NCBI RefSeq assembly: GCF_007744255.1
Contig: NZ_CP036267.1
Coordinates: forward strand, 2,669,500-2,733,499
DNA from: Thalassoglobus polymorphus
Lineage (GTDB): Bacteria > Planctomycetota > Planctomycetia > Planctomycetales > Planctomycetaceae
DNA length: 64,000 bases
Direction: 5' to 3'
Position 1 is the first letter of the stretch. Each line of letters begins with the position of its first letter. The notes under the pieces are model-generated. The model made no database searches. It was not told where the DNA came from and worked only from the letters and a program-made list of their open reading frames with translations. Shown here piece by piece: positions 17,393 through 25,824 of the stretch. The translations under genes were made by a program, and so were the position numbers.

Positions 17393-18077
17393 TCACGTGA
17401 TTCAAAGTTTCCTTCAAAGATCGGATCTGTTGATGAGCATCTGTTGCTTCATTGTTCGCAACGAGTTGAATCGCATCAAGCCCTGCATCTCTGGCAGCTG
17501 CGACGTCATTCTCGAAATCGTCACCGATCATTAAGATTTGATGTGAGTGGCAATGGACTTTTTCTGAAAGCAGTTTGTAAAATTGTCGACTTGGCTTTCT
17601 CCAACCGATTTCTGAAGAAATCACGCGGTGTGAAATCCCTTCTAAAGCGGCATGTCCATCCATGACAGAGTTGAGTCGTTTGTCGAAATTCGATGCAATT
17701 GCGACATCTATCCCGAGTTCGTTTAATGCCTGAATCGTTTCTTCGGCATCAGAGTCCACTCGCCAGGCCTCTGGCTTTCCAAAATGATTGTAGAGTTCGT
17801 TGAAGCATTCGTCTGCGGCTGGAACCGGGCCGAGAACGTCTTTGACGACCGCTTGCCAAAATTCGTACTCAGACTGCTCATCGGTCTGAAGCGAAAGCTG
17901 TCGAGAGGAAAATGTTTTTCCAAATCGCTTTTTAACAACATCGCGAGTGAGCTCTGAACCATATCTCTGGCCAATCGACCAGTACGCATCAACAACCGAA
18001 GGTGTGGCGTGTATAAGCGTACCAACTGCGTCAAATGCGACGCACTTGTACTTAACATTCGGCGATTTGATAGACAT
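17379..18077 (-). CDS. HAD superfamily hydrolase-like protein with an altered first motif
   Basis: This protein of about 232 residues has the HAD order of motifs. Motif I is VAFDAVGTLI, motif II is VAIASNFDK, motif III is the Lys of IGWRKPSRQFYKLL and motif IV is LMIGDDFENDVAAARDAGL. The nucleophile Asp is present, but the second acidic residue of DxD is Val (DAV), as in eukaryotic HDHD3/REG-2-like members, so catalysis may be altered or lost. The start ATG (18077) shares one base with the pheT stop (TGATG); a TTG lies one codon upstream. Its position just after an aminoacyl-tRNA synthetase gene is probably a transcription convenience. The substrate is unknown. Confidence 0.85.
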   Translation of the reverse strand: MSIKSPNVKYKCVAFDAVGTLIHATPSVVDAYWSIGQRYGSELTRDVVKKRFGKTFSSRQLSLQTDEQSEYEFWQAVVKDVLGPVPAADECFNELYNHFGKPEAWRVDSDAEETIQALNELGIDVAIASNFDKRLNSVMDGHAALEGISHRVISSEIGWRKPSRQFYKLLSEKVHCHSHQILMIGDDFENDVAAARDAGLDAIQLVANNEATDAHQQIRSLKETLNHVIENG

Positions 18078-19879
18078 CAATCAATCTTCATGACAGTCAA
18101 TTCTGCCATGGCAACTGGATGATCAAGGCCGAAGTTGGTGATCACCTCTGGATGCAATTCTCCCAGAATTCCCTGCACTTCCGTTCCCGTTTCAACGGAA
18201 GCGACACGCCCGGGAATGAACGAGAAATGCTCGCTGATTGCGTATTCGCCTTTGTGTCCCATTTCAAACAACAAAGAATCCGTCGCGGAGCGGATCGAGG
18301 CGTAGCTGGCCTCTTTTCCCATCTCGACGATCGAAATATGTCGCTCTTCACGTGCGCCGGTCTCTGCAGTCGGATCAAGAACGGTCACGTTGTCGAGTTC
18401 GAAAAAGCGAATCGGCAAGTGTGCCCGGCGATTCTCTCGCAAGTGTTCCATCAATCCGGTCATCAAGTGTGATCGGACGACAGTCATCGCTTTCAGCTTT
18501 GGATTGGCGATGCGCGTGTAGTGTTCGGGGACAGGAAGACGGAACTTGTTGTAATGCAAATCTTCTGTGGTCATCGGCAGGCTCATGATTTCTGTGAAAC
18601 CAAGGCCTAACAGAACGGCTCGAAACAGATCGCTTTGATCCTCTTCCGGGCGTGCCTGTCCTGTTGTTGCCTGACCGGCGTAGCTGGGGACAATGTTCTT
18701 GTAGCCGAATCCGATTGCCAAGTCTTCGAAGACGTCCACCATATGTTTGAAGTCGGTCCGTAAAGCAGGATATCGAACTCGGAAATTGTTGTCCGAACCG
18801 TCGACAGGTTTGGCGTCGAGCCGCATTCTTCGGAGTGATGCCTTCAAACTCTCCGGATCGAGTGGTAATCCGAGCCAGCGTTTCGCTTCGCTGAGATCGA
18901 TATCGACTTCACGCGGTGTTAAATCGGGAGAGACCAGCACTTCGCCATCAGCTTGCGTAATCTCAACGGAAAATGCCTTCCCGCCGAGTTCGAGCAATGA
19001 GGAGACGAACGTGTCTAAAGATTTCACGACCGCCGATTCACTGATCCCGGTGACATCGACGAACAGTCGTTTTGAGTCCAGTTTGACCTTTGTCGCTTCG
19101 CTGTTGATGATCGGAGGCATCGATAGCACAATCCCGTTAGCATCTTTGAGAGCGGGATATCGGTGATGATCTGCCAGCAACTTGGCGTAGGCGATTCCTT
19201 TGGGGTGTTCTTCAAGAATCTGTCGTCCAGTCATCGGGACGCCCGCTTTTCCAAGCGGTTCGAAAGAGTCTTTATCAGGATCGAGCGTTGTGTAAGTAAT
19301 CGGACCGGTGATCGTATCGAGATCGTAAACACCAATCGATGCAAGTTTGCGATCGCGACCGACGCCCCAGTGCAACGCCTCTTGAAGTTTCATCAGGGCA
19401 ACCAAAGTGACGTCGTCAACCTTCGCCATTTCAATCACAGCACAGCGAATGAATGGGCGGTGACAGTCATCCCCAGCAACTGCCGGATCGATTTTGACTT
19501 TGAGATCGGATGGCTCAACACCATATTCCGGGAGGCCTTGAACTTCGCCGAGATACCCCTTGAGGGCTCGTGAGATCCCGCCGACGTCAAACAGATCGGG
19601 GCGAGCGGCTAACAGGTCGAGGCGAATCACTTTACTTTCGCCAATTTTGACAAAAGGATCTTCTTGCTCAAAGTCACACCAGTTACATCGCCGCGTGACA
19701 TCCGCACCAAGCGAACCTTCGACAGCGCTTCCACACATCGGGCAGCGAAAGCGTTCAACGTCGATCACTTCTTCAACGTCGCATCCAATCTGCTCCAGAG
19801 CGTCTGCCAGCTCTTCGACTTGGTATTCCTGTCCGAGCAGCTGCTTGAGCCACTCACCTTCAACGCTAATAACGGGCAC
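18077..19879 (-). CDS. pheT: Phenylalanine-tRNA ligase beta subunit, archaeal/eukaryotic type with zinc ribbon
   Basis: At 600 residues this is shorter than the bacterial PheT of about 800. It starts directly with the B1-like segment (MPVISVEGEWLKQLLGQ) without the tRNA-binding OB-fold or the C-terminal anticodon domain of bacterial PheT. The readable family segments are RLDLLAARPDLFDVGGISRA, HRPFIRCAVIE, SMPPIINSEATKVK (B3/B4), EVDIDLSEAKRWLGLPLDP (B5) and the pseudo-catalytic B6/B7 region with FTEIMSLPM and FELDNVTVLDP. An insertion near residues 46-68 carries two CxxC pairs (CPMC and CNWC), a probable zinc ribbon. It joins PheS to charge tRNA-Phe. No pheS is adjacent. The archaeal/eukaryotic form suggests ancient transfer, as is known in spirochaetes. 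Confidence 0.9.
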   Translation of the reverse strand: MPVISVEGEWLKQLLGQEYQVEELADALEQIGCDVEEVIDVERFRCPMCGSAVEGSLGADVTRRCNWCDFEQEDPFVKIGESKVIRLDLLAARPDLFDVGGISRALKGYLGEVQGLPEYGVEPSDLKVKIDPAVAGDDCHRPFIRCAVIEMAKVDDVTLVALMKLQEALHWGVGRDRKLASIGVYDLDTITGPITYTTLDPDKDSFEPLGKAGVPMTGRQILEEHPKGIAYAKLLADHHRYPALKDANGIVLSMPPIINSEATKVKLDSKRLFVDVTGISESAVVKSLDTFVSSLLELGGKAFSVEITQADGEVLVSPDLTPREVDIDLSEAKRWLGLPLDPESLKASLRRMRLDAKPVDGSDNNFRVRYPALRTDFKHMVDVFEDLAIGFGYKNIVPSYAGQATTGQARPEEDQSDLFRAVLLGLGFTEIMSLPMTTEDLHYNKFRLPVPEHYTRIANPKLKAMTVVRSHLMTGLMEHLRENRRAHLPIRFFELDNVTVLDPTAETGAREERHISIVEMGKEASYASIRSATDSLLFEMGHKGEYAISEHFSFIPGRVASVETGTEVQGILGELHPEVITNFGLDHPVAMAELTVMKID

Positions 19880-19950
19880 GAAAAAACTCCTGAGGAAATA
19901 TCAATCGACGGTGATGCGACCGGCGATGCTGTATCAACTTTGAAACGCAA

Positions 19951-20053
19951 TAGAGCAGTTTGCTCTACTGTGTGCCCGTGAAGAACGCATTTCACTAGTA
20001 AAATACTGTTCGCCACGAGGCAGAACCTGCAAACCAATTCGAGAGGTGTTCTA
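19951..20053 (+). repeat. Repeat family A, copy 2
   Basis: This is the best preserved plus-orientation copy. It begins TAGAGCAGTTTGCTCTA (itself a palindrome), continues GTGTGCCCGTGAAGAACGC and GCCACGAGGCAGAACCTGC, and ends near TGTTCTA. It lies upstream of pheT and abuts a family C element at its right end. The whole 19880-20236 gap holds only these two repeats and a short unassigned tail. Confidence 0.85.
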
Positions 20054-20134
20054 GAACTGGTCTCAAATCTTGCTGTTCACTTCTCTGGTACAGAGAAAGG
20101 TCACGATTCCATGGGTTTTGAGACTGCTTCTAGA
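20050..20134 (+). repeat. Repeat family C, copy 1
   Basis: About 85 bp are bounded by TCTAGAACTGGTCTCAAA and TTTTGAGACTGCTTCTAGA, imperfect terminal inverted repeats. The centre contains TTCTCTG-GTA-CAGAGAA, a perfect palindrome. A second copy in reverse orientation is at 57130-57214. The left end overlaps the last bases of repeat A copy 2. Confidence 0.8.
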
Positions 20135-20236
20135 ATAGCTGGCAAGCGAGATTGATTGGAGCCTGAGAACGCGATTTTCAGGCGAACTGCAGAAAGAGGG
20201 GGAATTCCTGCATCATTTCCACATCTCAATTACGGA

Positions 20237-21271
20237 TCAGTCGGTCGTTGCTTGTTTTTGTGTCCAGGAGACCAATTGTTTGAGCAGGTCTCTGGCTTGT
20301 CCTGAATCAATGGCGTGTTGAACTTTCGAGACTCCGTCGGTGAGTGAATCTGCCATTCGGCTACAGACCAGAGCCGCAGCGGCGTTTGCGACAACGATAT
20401 CTCTGGCAGAACCACTTTGTCCGGCGAGCACCCCGCGAATGACATCGGCACTTTCGGAAGGGGATGAGACGATCAGATCATCCGGTGAACACTCGGCGAG
20501 TCCGAAGTCACTTGCGGTCCATGTCTGTTTTTGAACGGAGTCGCCCCTGACTTCCCAAACAGCCGTAGTGCCCCAGAGGCTCACTTCGTCAAGTTGATTG
20601 TTACCGCAGACGACAAACGTTCGACTTGTGCCAAGTTGACTTGCAGCCTTGGCGATTTTCTCGGCGTTGGCGTTGCTGTTTGCTCCGAGTAACTGAAACT
20701 CGGCAGAAGCTGGATTCGTCAGAGGCCCGAGGAGATTGAAAATTGTTCGAATTCCAAGTTCCGCACGAATCGGTGCGACATGTTTCATTGCTCCGTGGAA
20801 GAGGCGAGCATAACAGAAGCAAATCCCGATCTCATCCAGACAGTTCCCCGCCTGTTCTGCGGTGAGGCCAATATTCACGCCGAGCGTTTCGAGGACATCG
20901 GCAGATCCACTCGAACTGGATACCGAACGGTTCCCATGCTTCGCGACCGGTTGCCCACAACCTGCTACGACTAAGGCTGTGGCTGTGCTGATGTTGAAAG
21001 TGTGAAGCTTGTCGCCACCTGTCCCGCAGGTGTCAATCAATCCGGTCCGAGAAGTTTGAATCTTCAGTGAACGTTCACGCATTGCTGAGGCCGCGCCAGC
21101 GATTTCCGTTTCTGTCTCACCTTGCATTGCCAGTGCTGTGAGCAGAGACGAAATGTCGACCGGAGAACACTCACCATCCATGATTGAACCAATCGCTGTT
21201 CGCATCTGGTTGGCATCCACTTCTTGCTGACTGAGTAACTGATCGAGGATAACTCGAATGTTCTTGTGCAT
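20237..21271 (-). CDS. trpD: Anthranilate phosphoribosyltransferase
   Basis: This protein of about 344 residues transfers phosphoribose from PRPP to anthranilate, the second committed step of tryptophan synthesis. The signatures are LIDTCGTGGDKLHTFNIST (PRPP site), VAKHGNRSVSSSSGSADVLE, ARLFHGAMKHVAPIRAELGI and NLLGPLTNPA, all of the TrpD fold. Length is normal. The ATG at 21271 has GGAAG seven bases upstream and is preferred to the ATG at 21289. It follows trpF on the same strand with a gap of about 110 bp, and a trpG/pabA-like gene lies 3 kb away on the other strand. No leader-peptide attenuator was found. Confidence 0.95.
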   Translation of the reverse strand: MHKNIRVILDQLLSQQEVDANQMRTAIGSIMDGECSPVDISSLLTALAMQGETETEIAGAASAMRERSLKIQTSRTGLIDTCGTGGDKLHTFNISTATALVVAGCGQPVAKHGNRSVSSSSGSADVLETLGVNIGLTAEQAGNCLDEIGICFCYARLFHGAMKHVAPIRAELGIRTIFNLLGPLTNPASAEFQLLGANSNANAEKIAKAASQLGTSRTFVVCGNNQLDEVSLWGTTAVWEVRGDSVQKQTWTASDFGLAECSPDDLIVSSPSESADVIRGVLAGQSGSARDIVVANAAAALVCSRMADSLTDGVSKVQHAIDSGQARDLLKQLVSWTQKQATTD

Positions 21272-21381
21272 GATCTGCTTCCAAAGCATTTTGAAAATAA
21301 TGTCTGCTTTCTGTCTCGCGAAACTGAGTAAAACATGACATGAAAAGTCATCTTCGCAAAGGCAGAAGATATGAATCTGTA

Positions 21382-22032
21382 CTAATCGTTTTCTTTTGTC
21401 GCCCCGCTTACGAACTCACAAACTTGCGTAGGGTCTTTCATCCCCGGTGCGGATTCAACCCCGCTTGCGGTATCGACTCCCCATGGCTGAACCATGCGAA
21501 TGGCGGCCTCAATGTTCTTTGTGTTCAATCCGCCAGCCAGAATAAGTGGCGGCCAGTTCTCGACGTCGTAATGGTTTGCGATCATCTCCCACGGAGCGGT
21601 GTGTCCGGTCCCACCGTAGGAGCCTTGAACGTTTGCGTCGATCAAACAGCCAGCCAGTGCCACTCCAGCAGTTCGGAAACTGTCAATTTCGCTCGCCAAC
21701 TGCTTGATGTTTGTCTCATCGATTCGTATCGCCCGAATAATTTTCAAATCGCCCAGTTGAGCTGCGAACTCCGCCGTCTCGTCGCCATGAAGTTGAATCG
21801 TTTTGATGCCGGCTTCGCTCGTCACTCTCTGAATTTCTTCAACTGTGTGATTGACGAACAGGCCGATCGGTTCGACGTTCGCCGGCAACGATTCAACAAT
21901 TTGCCGAGCGGTTTCAAGATCGACGCGGCGTTTGGACTTCGCGTAGAAATTCAAACCGATCGCGTCGACACCAGTGTCGCAAACTTGAAGTGCGTTTTTT
22001 ACCGAAGTTAGCCCGCAGACTTTAACCCACAT
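21382..22032 (-). CDS. trpF: Phosphoribosylanthranilate isomerase
   Basis: This 216-residue TIM-barrel enzyme converts phosphoribosylanthranilate to its 1-deoxyribulose form in tryptophan synthesis. The family start VKVCGLTSVKNAL carries the catalytic Cys, GLNFYAKSKRRV follows, then IGLFVNHTVEEI, IQLHGDE, CLIDANVQGSYGGTGHTAPW (general acid Asp and phosphate loop) and LILAGGLNTKNIEAAIR. It overlaps the end of the preceding small membrane gene by about 11 bp and precedes trpD, so the three are probably co-transcribed. Confidence 0.95.
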   Translation of the reverse strand: MWVKVCGLTSVKNALQVCDTGVDAIGLNFYAKSKRRVDLETARQIVESLPANVEPIGLFVNHTVEEIQRVTSEAGIKTIQLHGDETAEFAAQLGDLKIIRAIRIDETNIKQLASEIDSFRTAGVALAGCLIDANVQGSYGGTGHTAPWEMIANHYDVENWPPLILAGGLNTKNIEAAIRMVQPWGVDTASGVESAPGMKDPTQVCEFVSGATKEND

Positions 22033-22348
22033 TGTTGTTCACCTCAGTGGCAGGTTCGTCCTCCGCGTGTTCCTCCGGGTTTGCTTCTTTTTCCGCAGCG
22101 ATTCTTTTGAGAGTTCTCAAACGATCAACCGTCATCGCACCGATAGCAGTGATCGTTAGCAGAATGGTCTCCACGATCAAGATTAGATTTGCGTTCTTGT
22201 TGACCCAACGATTAACCGGCACGTCCTGATCGCCGAACGTCACTGCGATGACGATGAAAATTGAGACGCAAAAAATTGTTGACATCACAATCACAGGATA
22301 AAAAGTCATCCGCTCGCGGCGAACATCTTGTGGGCTATCTTTATTCAT
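22022..22348 (-). CDS. Small two-helix membrane protein of unknown function
   Basis: About 108 residues from MNKDSPQDV. There are two predicted membrane helices (VIVMSTIFCVSIFIVIAVTF, and LILIVETILLTITAIGAMTV) joined by a short loop containing DQDVPVNRWVNKN, then a charged cytoplasmic tail ending in an acidic EEHAEDEPATEV. The stop lies inside the trpF start region, suggesting translational coupling. I do not recognise the family, and nothing in it suggests a role in tryptophan synthesis. A longer TTG start at 22393 is possible but adds residues with no clear signal. Confidence 0.65.
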   Translation of the reverse strand: MNKDSPQDVRRERMTFYPVIVMSTIFCVSIFIVIAVTFGDQDVPVNRWVNKNANLILIVETILLTITAIGAMTVDRLRTLKRIAAEKEANPEEHAEDEPATEVNNNVG

Positions 22349-22705
22349 CTGGCTGAATCTTTGGGCTGTCCTGAAAAGCTGTGCTTGAAGCACGAAGTTA
22401 TTTCTTCATTGTTCTGGGAGGCCCGCTTACTTTGTAAAGTTGAGAGTGTTTGAATTCTTGTCGTTCCCGCGATCGTCATTTTTGCGAACTTATCGGCTGC
22501 TTGCTACGAGATTTTATGTTGGAGGATCGTTCGGAGACTTGAAATCCTTGTGATGAATTTTACGCACACCTTGCACACTCGCTGTCAGCAGCTTGCAAAA
22601 AGATTTTGAGGCCAAAGAGTTCAACTTGCAATGTGGTTTCCATTTTGACAACCCGTGATTCACCAACTCGCGACAGGGGCAGATTTTTCAATCGTGAACA
22701 ATTTC
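22349..22705. other. Intergenic region, nothing recognised
   Basis: About 355 bp lie between the small membrane gene and the end of queE. There is no repeat of families A-C, no strong hairpin and no plausible open frame. It presumably holds the promoter for the trpF-trpD unit. Confidence 0.4.
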
Positions 22706-23383
22706 TTAAGTCCCACGAGTGTTTCCAAAAAGTTCAATGTGTTTTCTCGGAGAGATCTGCCATCCTCTTGAGTCGGCTTCTTCAACGAGCCAACTCTCTT
22801 TGGATCGGAGTTCTTGAATCTCTGTTCCCTGAGGCATGAGAAAGACGTTTTCAGCGACGACTTCCGGGAATTCCACAAGCCACTGTTCGACGTCATTCAA
22901 ATCCGACGGTTGGTCGATCACAAATTTGAGTTGATAAGGAAACCGGCTGATCATTTCCCGAATGACCTCCGGGCGGTGTCGCCGAGCATTGTGCCGACTT
23001 TCCCAAGGTGTCCCGACGGGAGTTGAATTGGCGAGCTTCGGGCTGATTGACATCAGGTCTGCTTCGACATCACGCAAAACTGTCCCGGCAGTCTCAAAGG
23101 TGATGAAGTGACCCATTGACCTCAGCTGTTGCGTAAAAGGGACCATGTCTGGAACCAGCAACGGCTCGCCGCCGGTAATGACGACGTGCTCGCAATCAAA
23201 GCCTGTGATCTCAGCCACAAGTTCTTCCAGCGAACGCTCAGTTCCTTCCGGTTCCCATGATGTATATGGAGTATCGCAAAACCAACACCGTAAATTGCAT
23301 CCCGATGTGCGCACAAAGCTGCTCGGAACGCCGGTGTAACGACCTTCTCCTTGGACGGAATGAAAGACTTCAGAAATCCACAT
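22706..23383 (-). CDS. queE: 7-carboxy-7-deazaguanine synthase QueE
   Basis: This radical SAM enzyme of about 225 residues makes the 7-deazaguanine core used for queuosine tRNA modification. The SAM-cluster motif is CNLRCWFC (Cys 29, 33 and 36), preceded by the QueE hallmark SEVFHSVQGEGRYTGVPSSF and followed by DTPYTSW. HVVITGGEPLL and FITFETAGT are typical for the short QueE core, and DLMSISPKL is the substrate-binding DxxxxSPK segment. The ATG at 23383 gives the family start; an upstream ATG adds 15 unlikely residues. No other queuosine genes are nearby, so it acts in trans with the rest of the pathway. Confidence 0.93.
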   Translation of the reverse strand: MWISEVFHSVQGEGRYTGVPSSFVRTSGCNLRCWFCDTPYTSWEPEGTERSLEELVAEITGFDCEHVVITGGEPLLVPDMVPFTQQLRSMGHFITFETAGTVLRDVEADLMSISPKLANSTPVGTPWESRHNARRHRPEVIREMISRFPYQLKFVIDQPSDLNDVEQWLVEFPEVVAENVFLMPQGTEIQELRSKESWLVEEADSRGWQISPRKHIELFGNTRGT

Positions 23384-23830
23384 CAGTTGATGTCTTCGTT
23401 TTCTGTTGAGGCTGCACTTCAAGGTCACTTCTTTGATAATGAAGAATAACCAGAGGGTGCGGCGAATACTGCCGGATGGTGGTTTTGTCGATGCAACTAT
23501 TGCATCTTTGGGAAGAAACGATTCTCGATCTTACAGAGATCGACCACGCGAGAGCAGCGTGGAAGCTGGAAAATTCTTTCCGGGAATATTGTTTTGAGTG
23601 GTATTCCCTTGGGAAATCTCTATTTACCCCGCTCTTTTGAGTTTTCGTGACAGGTGAATTGTCGTGATTGGCACGCTGAATGCATTATCAAAAAACATCC
23701 TCACACGGGTCACTTCCGACCCCCTACTCCCTACTTTTACAATCAATTCAAGAAGTCACCGGCAGGAAGCCATCGACTTCTTCCCATTGCTTCAGCGACC
23801 CTGAAGTTCAATCAATCTATGGAGAGAAAG
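23384..23830. other. Intergenic region between queE and csrA
   Basis: About 450 bp divide the divergent queE and csrA genes. Open frames here lack coding character; the frame joined to csrA from 23654 has no suitable start or domain. No repeat of the A-C families is seen. Confidence 0.4.
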
Positions 23831-24079
23831 ATGCTTGTCGTCGCACGAAAACAACACGAATTTATTCAAATCGGTGAAGACATCGTTGTCAAAGTCATCA
23901 AAACCAGTCGCGGTTCTGTGAAAATTGGAATCGACGCACCGGGAGGAATGCGAATCCTGCGAGGCGAGCTTTCTCTTGAAGACCTTCCTGTCGAGCTTCA
24001 GCCAAAATCACTTCCGCGACATCAACGTATGAAATCCAATTCCGACACCGCAAACATGAAAGCTGTCGGAGCCCTTTAA
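23831..24079 (+). CDS. csrA: Carbon storage regulator CsrA
   Basis: This 82-residue RNA-binding regulator begins MLVVARKQHEFIQIGEDIVV, matching the CsrA pattern of five strands and a helix. Arg 6 of the first strand and the VKIGIDAPGGMRILRGEL segment (family GVxAPxxxxVhR.E) are present. The C-terminal tail is longer than in enteric CsrA (61 residues) and basic. CsrA dimers bind GGA motifs in mRNA leaders and repress or stabilise translation. GGAG lies 6-7 bases upstream of the ATG at 23831. The in-frame ATG at 23819 would overlap that site. A strong terminator follows, so it is monocistronic. Confidence 0.93.
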   Translation: MLVVARKQHEFIQIGEDIVVKVIKTSRGSVKIGIDAPGGMRILRGELSLEDLPVELQPKSLPRHQRMKSNSDTANMKAVGAL

Positions 24080-24117
24080 TTCACCAATGATTTCCTCCTC
24101 CTTCCCGATCCCAATCA

Positions 24118-24156
24118 GAAAACAGGCGGCACATGAGAAATGTGTCGCCTGTTTTC
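24118..24156 (+). terminator. Strong intrinsic terminator after csrA
   Basis: A 16-bp stem, GAAAACAGGCGGCACA with TGTGTCGCCTGTTTTC and a single G-T pair, has a 7-nt loop and ends in TTTTC. It lies about 40 bp past the csrA stop codon. The A-rich left arm means it may also terminate in the other direction. Confidence 0.85.
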
Positions 24157-24270
24157 TATGTAGTTCATCAAGTTGGAGGGCCTGGAGTCCATACATTGCA
24201 TGTTGTTGGTGAAGTCTTTGAGGAAGATTGTGAATTCAAATAATGTTCTGAGACGCTTTCGGCTATGATG

Positions 24271-24367
24271 CACCTGTTCTGTTTCGAGAGATACAGTCCC
24301 TTCGTGGCGAACAGCATTTTGATGAGAGAAATGCGTTCTTCACGGGCACTCAGTAGAGCGAACCGCT
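24271..24367 (-). repeat. Repeat family A, copy 3 (reverse)
   Basis: On the plus strand this reads TTCGTGGCGAACAGCATTTT, GAGAGAAATGCGTTCTTCAC, GGGCACTCAGTAGAGCGAAC, the reverse complement of copies 1 and 2. The central stem is GCATTT with AAATGC. The outer left end is degenerate, so the boundary is approximate. It lies just upstream of the amidotransferase gene, and with the csrA terminator it makes up most of the 24080-24403 gap. Confidence 0.75.
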
Positions 24368-24403
24368 TCAGGCAGGCGTTCTTGTTTTATAGATGTTGAA
24401 TTG

Positions 24404-25093
24404 ATGAACCCCAAGCTACTCCTGATCGACAACTACGATAGTTTTGTCTTCAACCTCGCCCGGTACCTGGAGGAGTTGGGGATGGAGACAACAGTCGTCC
24501 GGAACGATGCCATCAACCTTGCGGAAGTGCGGCAACTCGCTCCGGCTGGAATCATCCTTTCACCGGGGCCATGCACACCTGCGGAGTCGGGGATTTCGCA
24601 AAGAGTTGTTGAAGAGTTCCATCAGTCGATTCCGATTTTAGGTGTTTGCCTCGGACATCAGGCAATCGCTGCGGCATTTGGAGGAAACATTGTTCGGGCC
24701 AGCGAACCGGTTCACGGTCGAACATCGATGATCCAGCATGATGAAACTGGACTCTTCGCCGATTGTCCGAATCCGTTGCAGGTCGGTCGATATCATTCTC
24801 TGATCATTGAGGAAAAATCGTTGCCGGCCGAGCTCCGTGTCACTGCACGCACACCTGATCGAACCATCATGGCCATTCAGCATCTCAAGTTTCCGCTCTT
24901 CGGGGTGCAGTTTCATCCCGAGTCAATTTTGACAACTTCCGGCCATCAGATTCTCCAGAACTTTTTGGAGCTCACGGGACTCACCGTTTCGTCGATCCTT
25001 AGCGAAGGAGAATTGAGCTCTGCAGATCAACAGGAGTCAACGCACGATTTCTATCAACAAGAAATAGCCCCAGACGCCTGGCGTCCTCTTTGA
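24404..25093 (+). CDS. Anthranilate/aminodeoxychorismate synthase glutamine amidotransferase
   Basis: This class I glutamine amidotransferase of about 229 residues releases ammonia for anthranilate or aminodeoxychorismate synthase. Readable are LLIDNYDSFVFNLARYL, ILSPGPCTPAESGIS, the nucleophile elbow LGVCLGHQAIAAAFGG (Cys near 82), HGRTSMI, RYHSLIIE and FGVQFHPESILTTSGHQIL with catalytic His and Glu. TrpG and PabA cannot be told apart from sequence alone, and a single amphibolic subunit often serves both. No trpE or pabB is adjacent. A C-terminal tail of about 35 residues past the domain is rich in Ser/Gln/Glu. ATG 24404 is preferred over the TTG one codon before it. Confidence 0.9.
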   Translation: MNPKLLLIDNYDSFVFNLARYLEELGMETTVVRNDAINLAEVRQLAPAGIILSPGPCTPAESGISQRVVEEFHQSIPILGVCLGHQAIAAAFGGNIVRASEPVHGRTSMIQHDETGLFADCPNPLQVGRYHSLIIEEKSLPAELRVTARTPDRTIMAIQHLKFPLFGVQFHPESILTTSGHQILQNFLELTGLTVSSILSEGELSSADQQESTHDFYQQEIAPDAWRPL

Positions 25094-25172
25094 AGATTCG
25101 GAAACTCCCAGCAAGCTTGCCAAGTTCTGGCAGACAATTGAGGTTTGTTGAAAATGCAATCCGGGATTTCTG

Positions 25173-25586
25173 TCAGTGCAATCCCTGACTTTCTGATTTG
25201 AAGCGATCAGCAAGGATTCGCAGGACCGCTTGATTTCCACTCGGAAAATTTCGAGCAGGCAACGTTTCCAGTTCGACCCACTCGAACGGCAACGCGGAGG
25301 GATGGGGAGCAGCGGCCTCGACAAGTCGGCACAAGTAGAATGTCAAGCTGACGGTTCGATCTGGATACTCAAAAACTTCTTGGTGAAGTCTCTCGGCAAT
25401 CTCGACTTGCAGTCCAGTCTCTTCGAGGCATTCTCGAATTGCACACTTAGCTGCGGATTCACCTGCTTCACACTTCCCGCCGGGGAACTCCGCCTGTCCC
25501 CCTAAATGAGCATCCTGATCGCGTGTCCCGACCAGAACACGTCCTTGCGAGAGAACAACCGCGATACCAATTGGGATTGAAGTCAT
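25173..25586 (-). CDS. MutT-like Nudix hydrolase
   Basis: This 137-residue protein carries a complete Nudix box near 36-58 (GGKCEAGE, then AIRECLEETGL), preceded by GQAEFPGG. This is the arrangement of MutT-type nucleotide pyrophosphatases that clean oxidised nucleotides. Family length is about 130, which supports the ATG at 25586. The open frame extends about 100 codons upstream, but that part is basic, has no domain and reads into the promoter region of the divergent gene at 25825. The exact substrate (8-oxo-dGTP or another) cannot be told. Confidence 0.85.
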   Translation of the reverse strand: MTSIPIGIAVVLSQGRVLVGTRDQDAHLGGQAEFPGGKCEAGESAAKCAIRECLEETGLQVEIAERLHQEVFEYPDRTVSLTFYLCRLVEAAAPHPSALPFEWVELETLPARNFPSGNQAVLRILADRFKSESQGLH

Positions 25587-25824
25587 GTCGACACGTTTGG
25601 GAAAGCGAATACTATGGCGGTTGCTTGAATTATGGAGAGCCGTGAAACTTACGGGGGAAAGCTCTTTGCGAATCATTCTGATTCGTTTCCATAGATGATT
25701 GACACGCACGATGACTTGCCCATCGCTTAGCAAGTCGAGACGATAGCTTTTCAGAGTACGAGTTAGAACCGAAGTTGAGTGGCAAAATGAATGCTGACAC
25801 CTTTCGGAAAGTAATCTATCGAGG

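Noticed and set aside
23654-23830. Long N-terminal extension of csrA
   Set aside because: The extension has no domain, and a ribosome binding site directly precedes the ATG at 23831, which yields the exact CsrA start.
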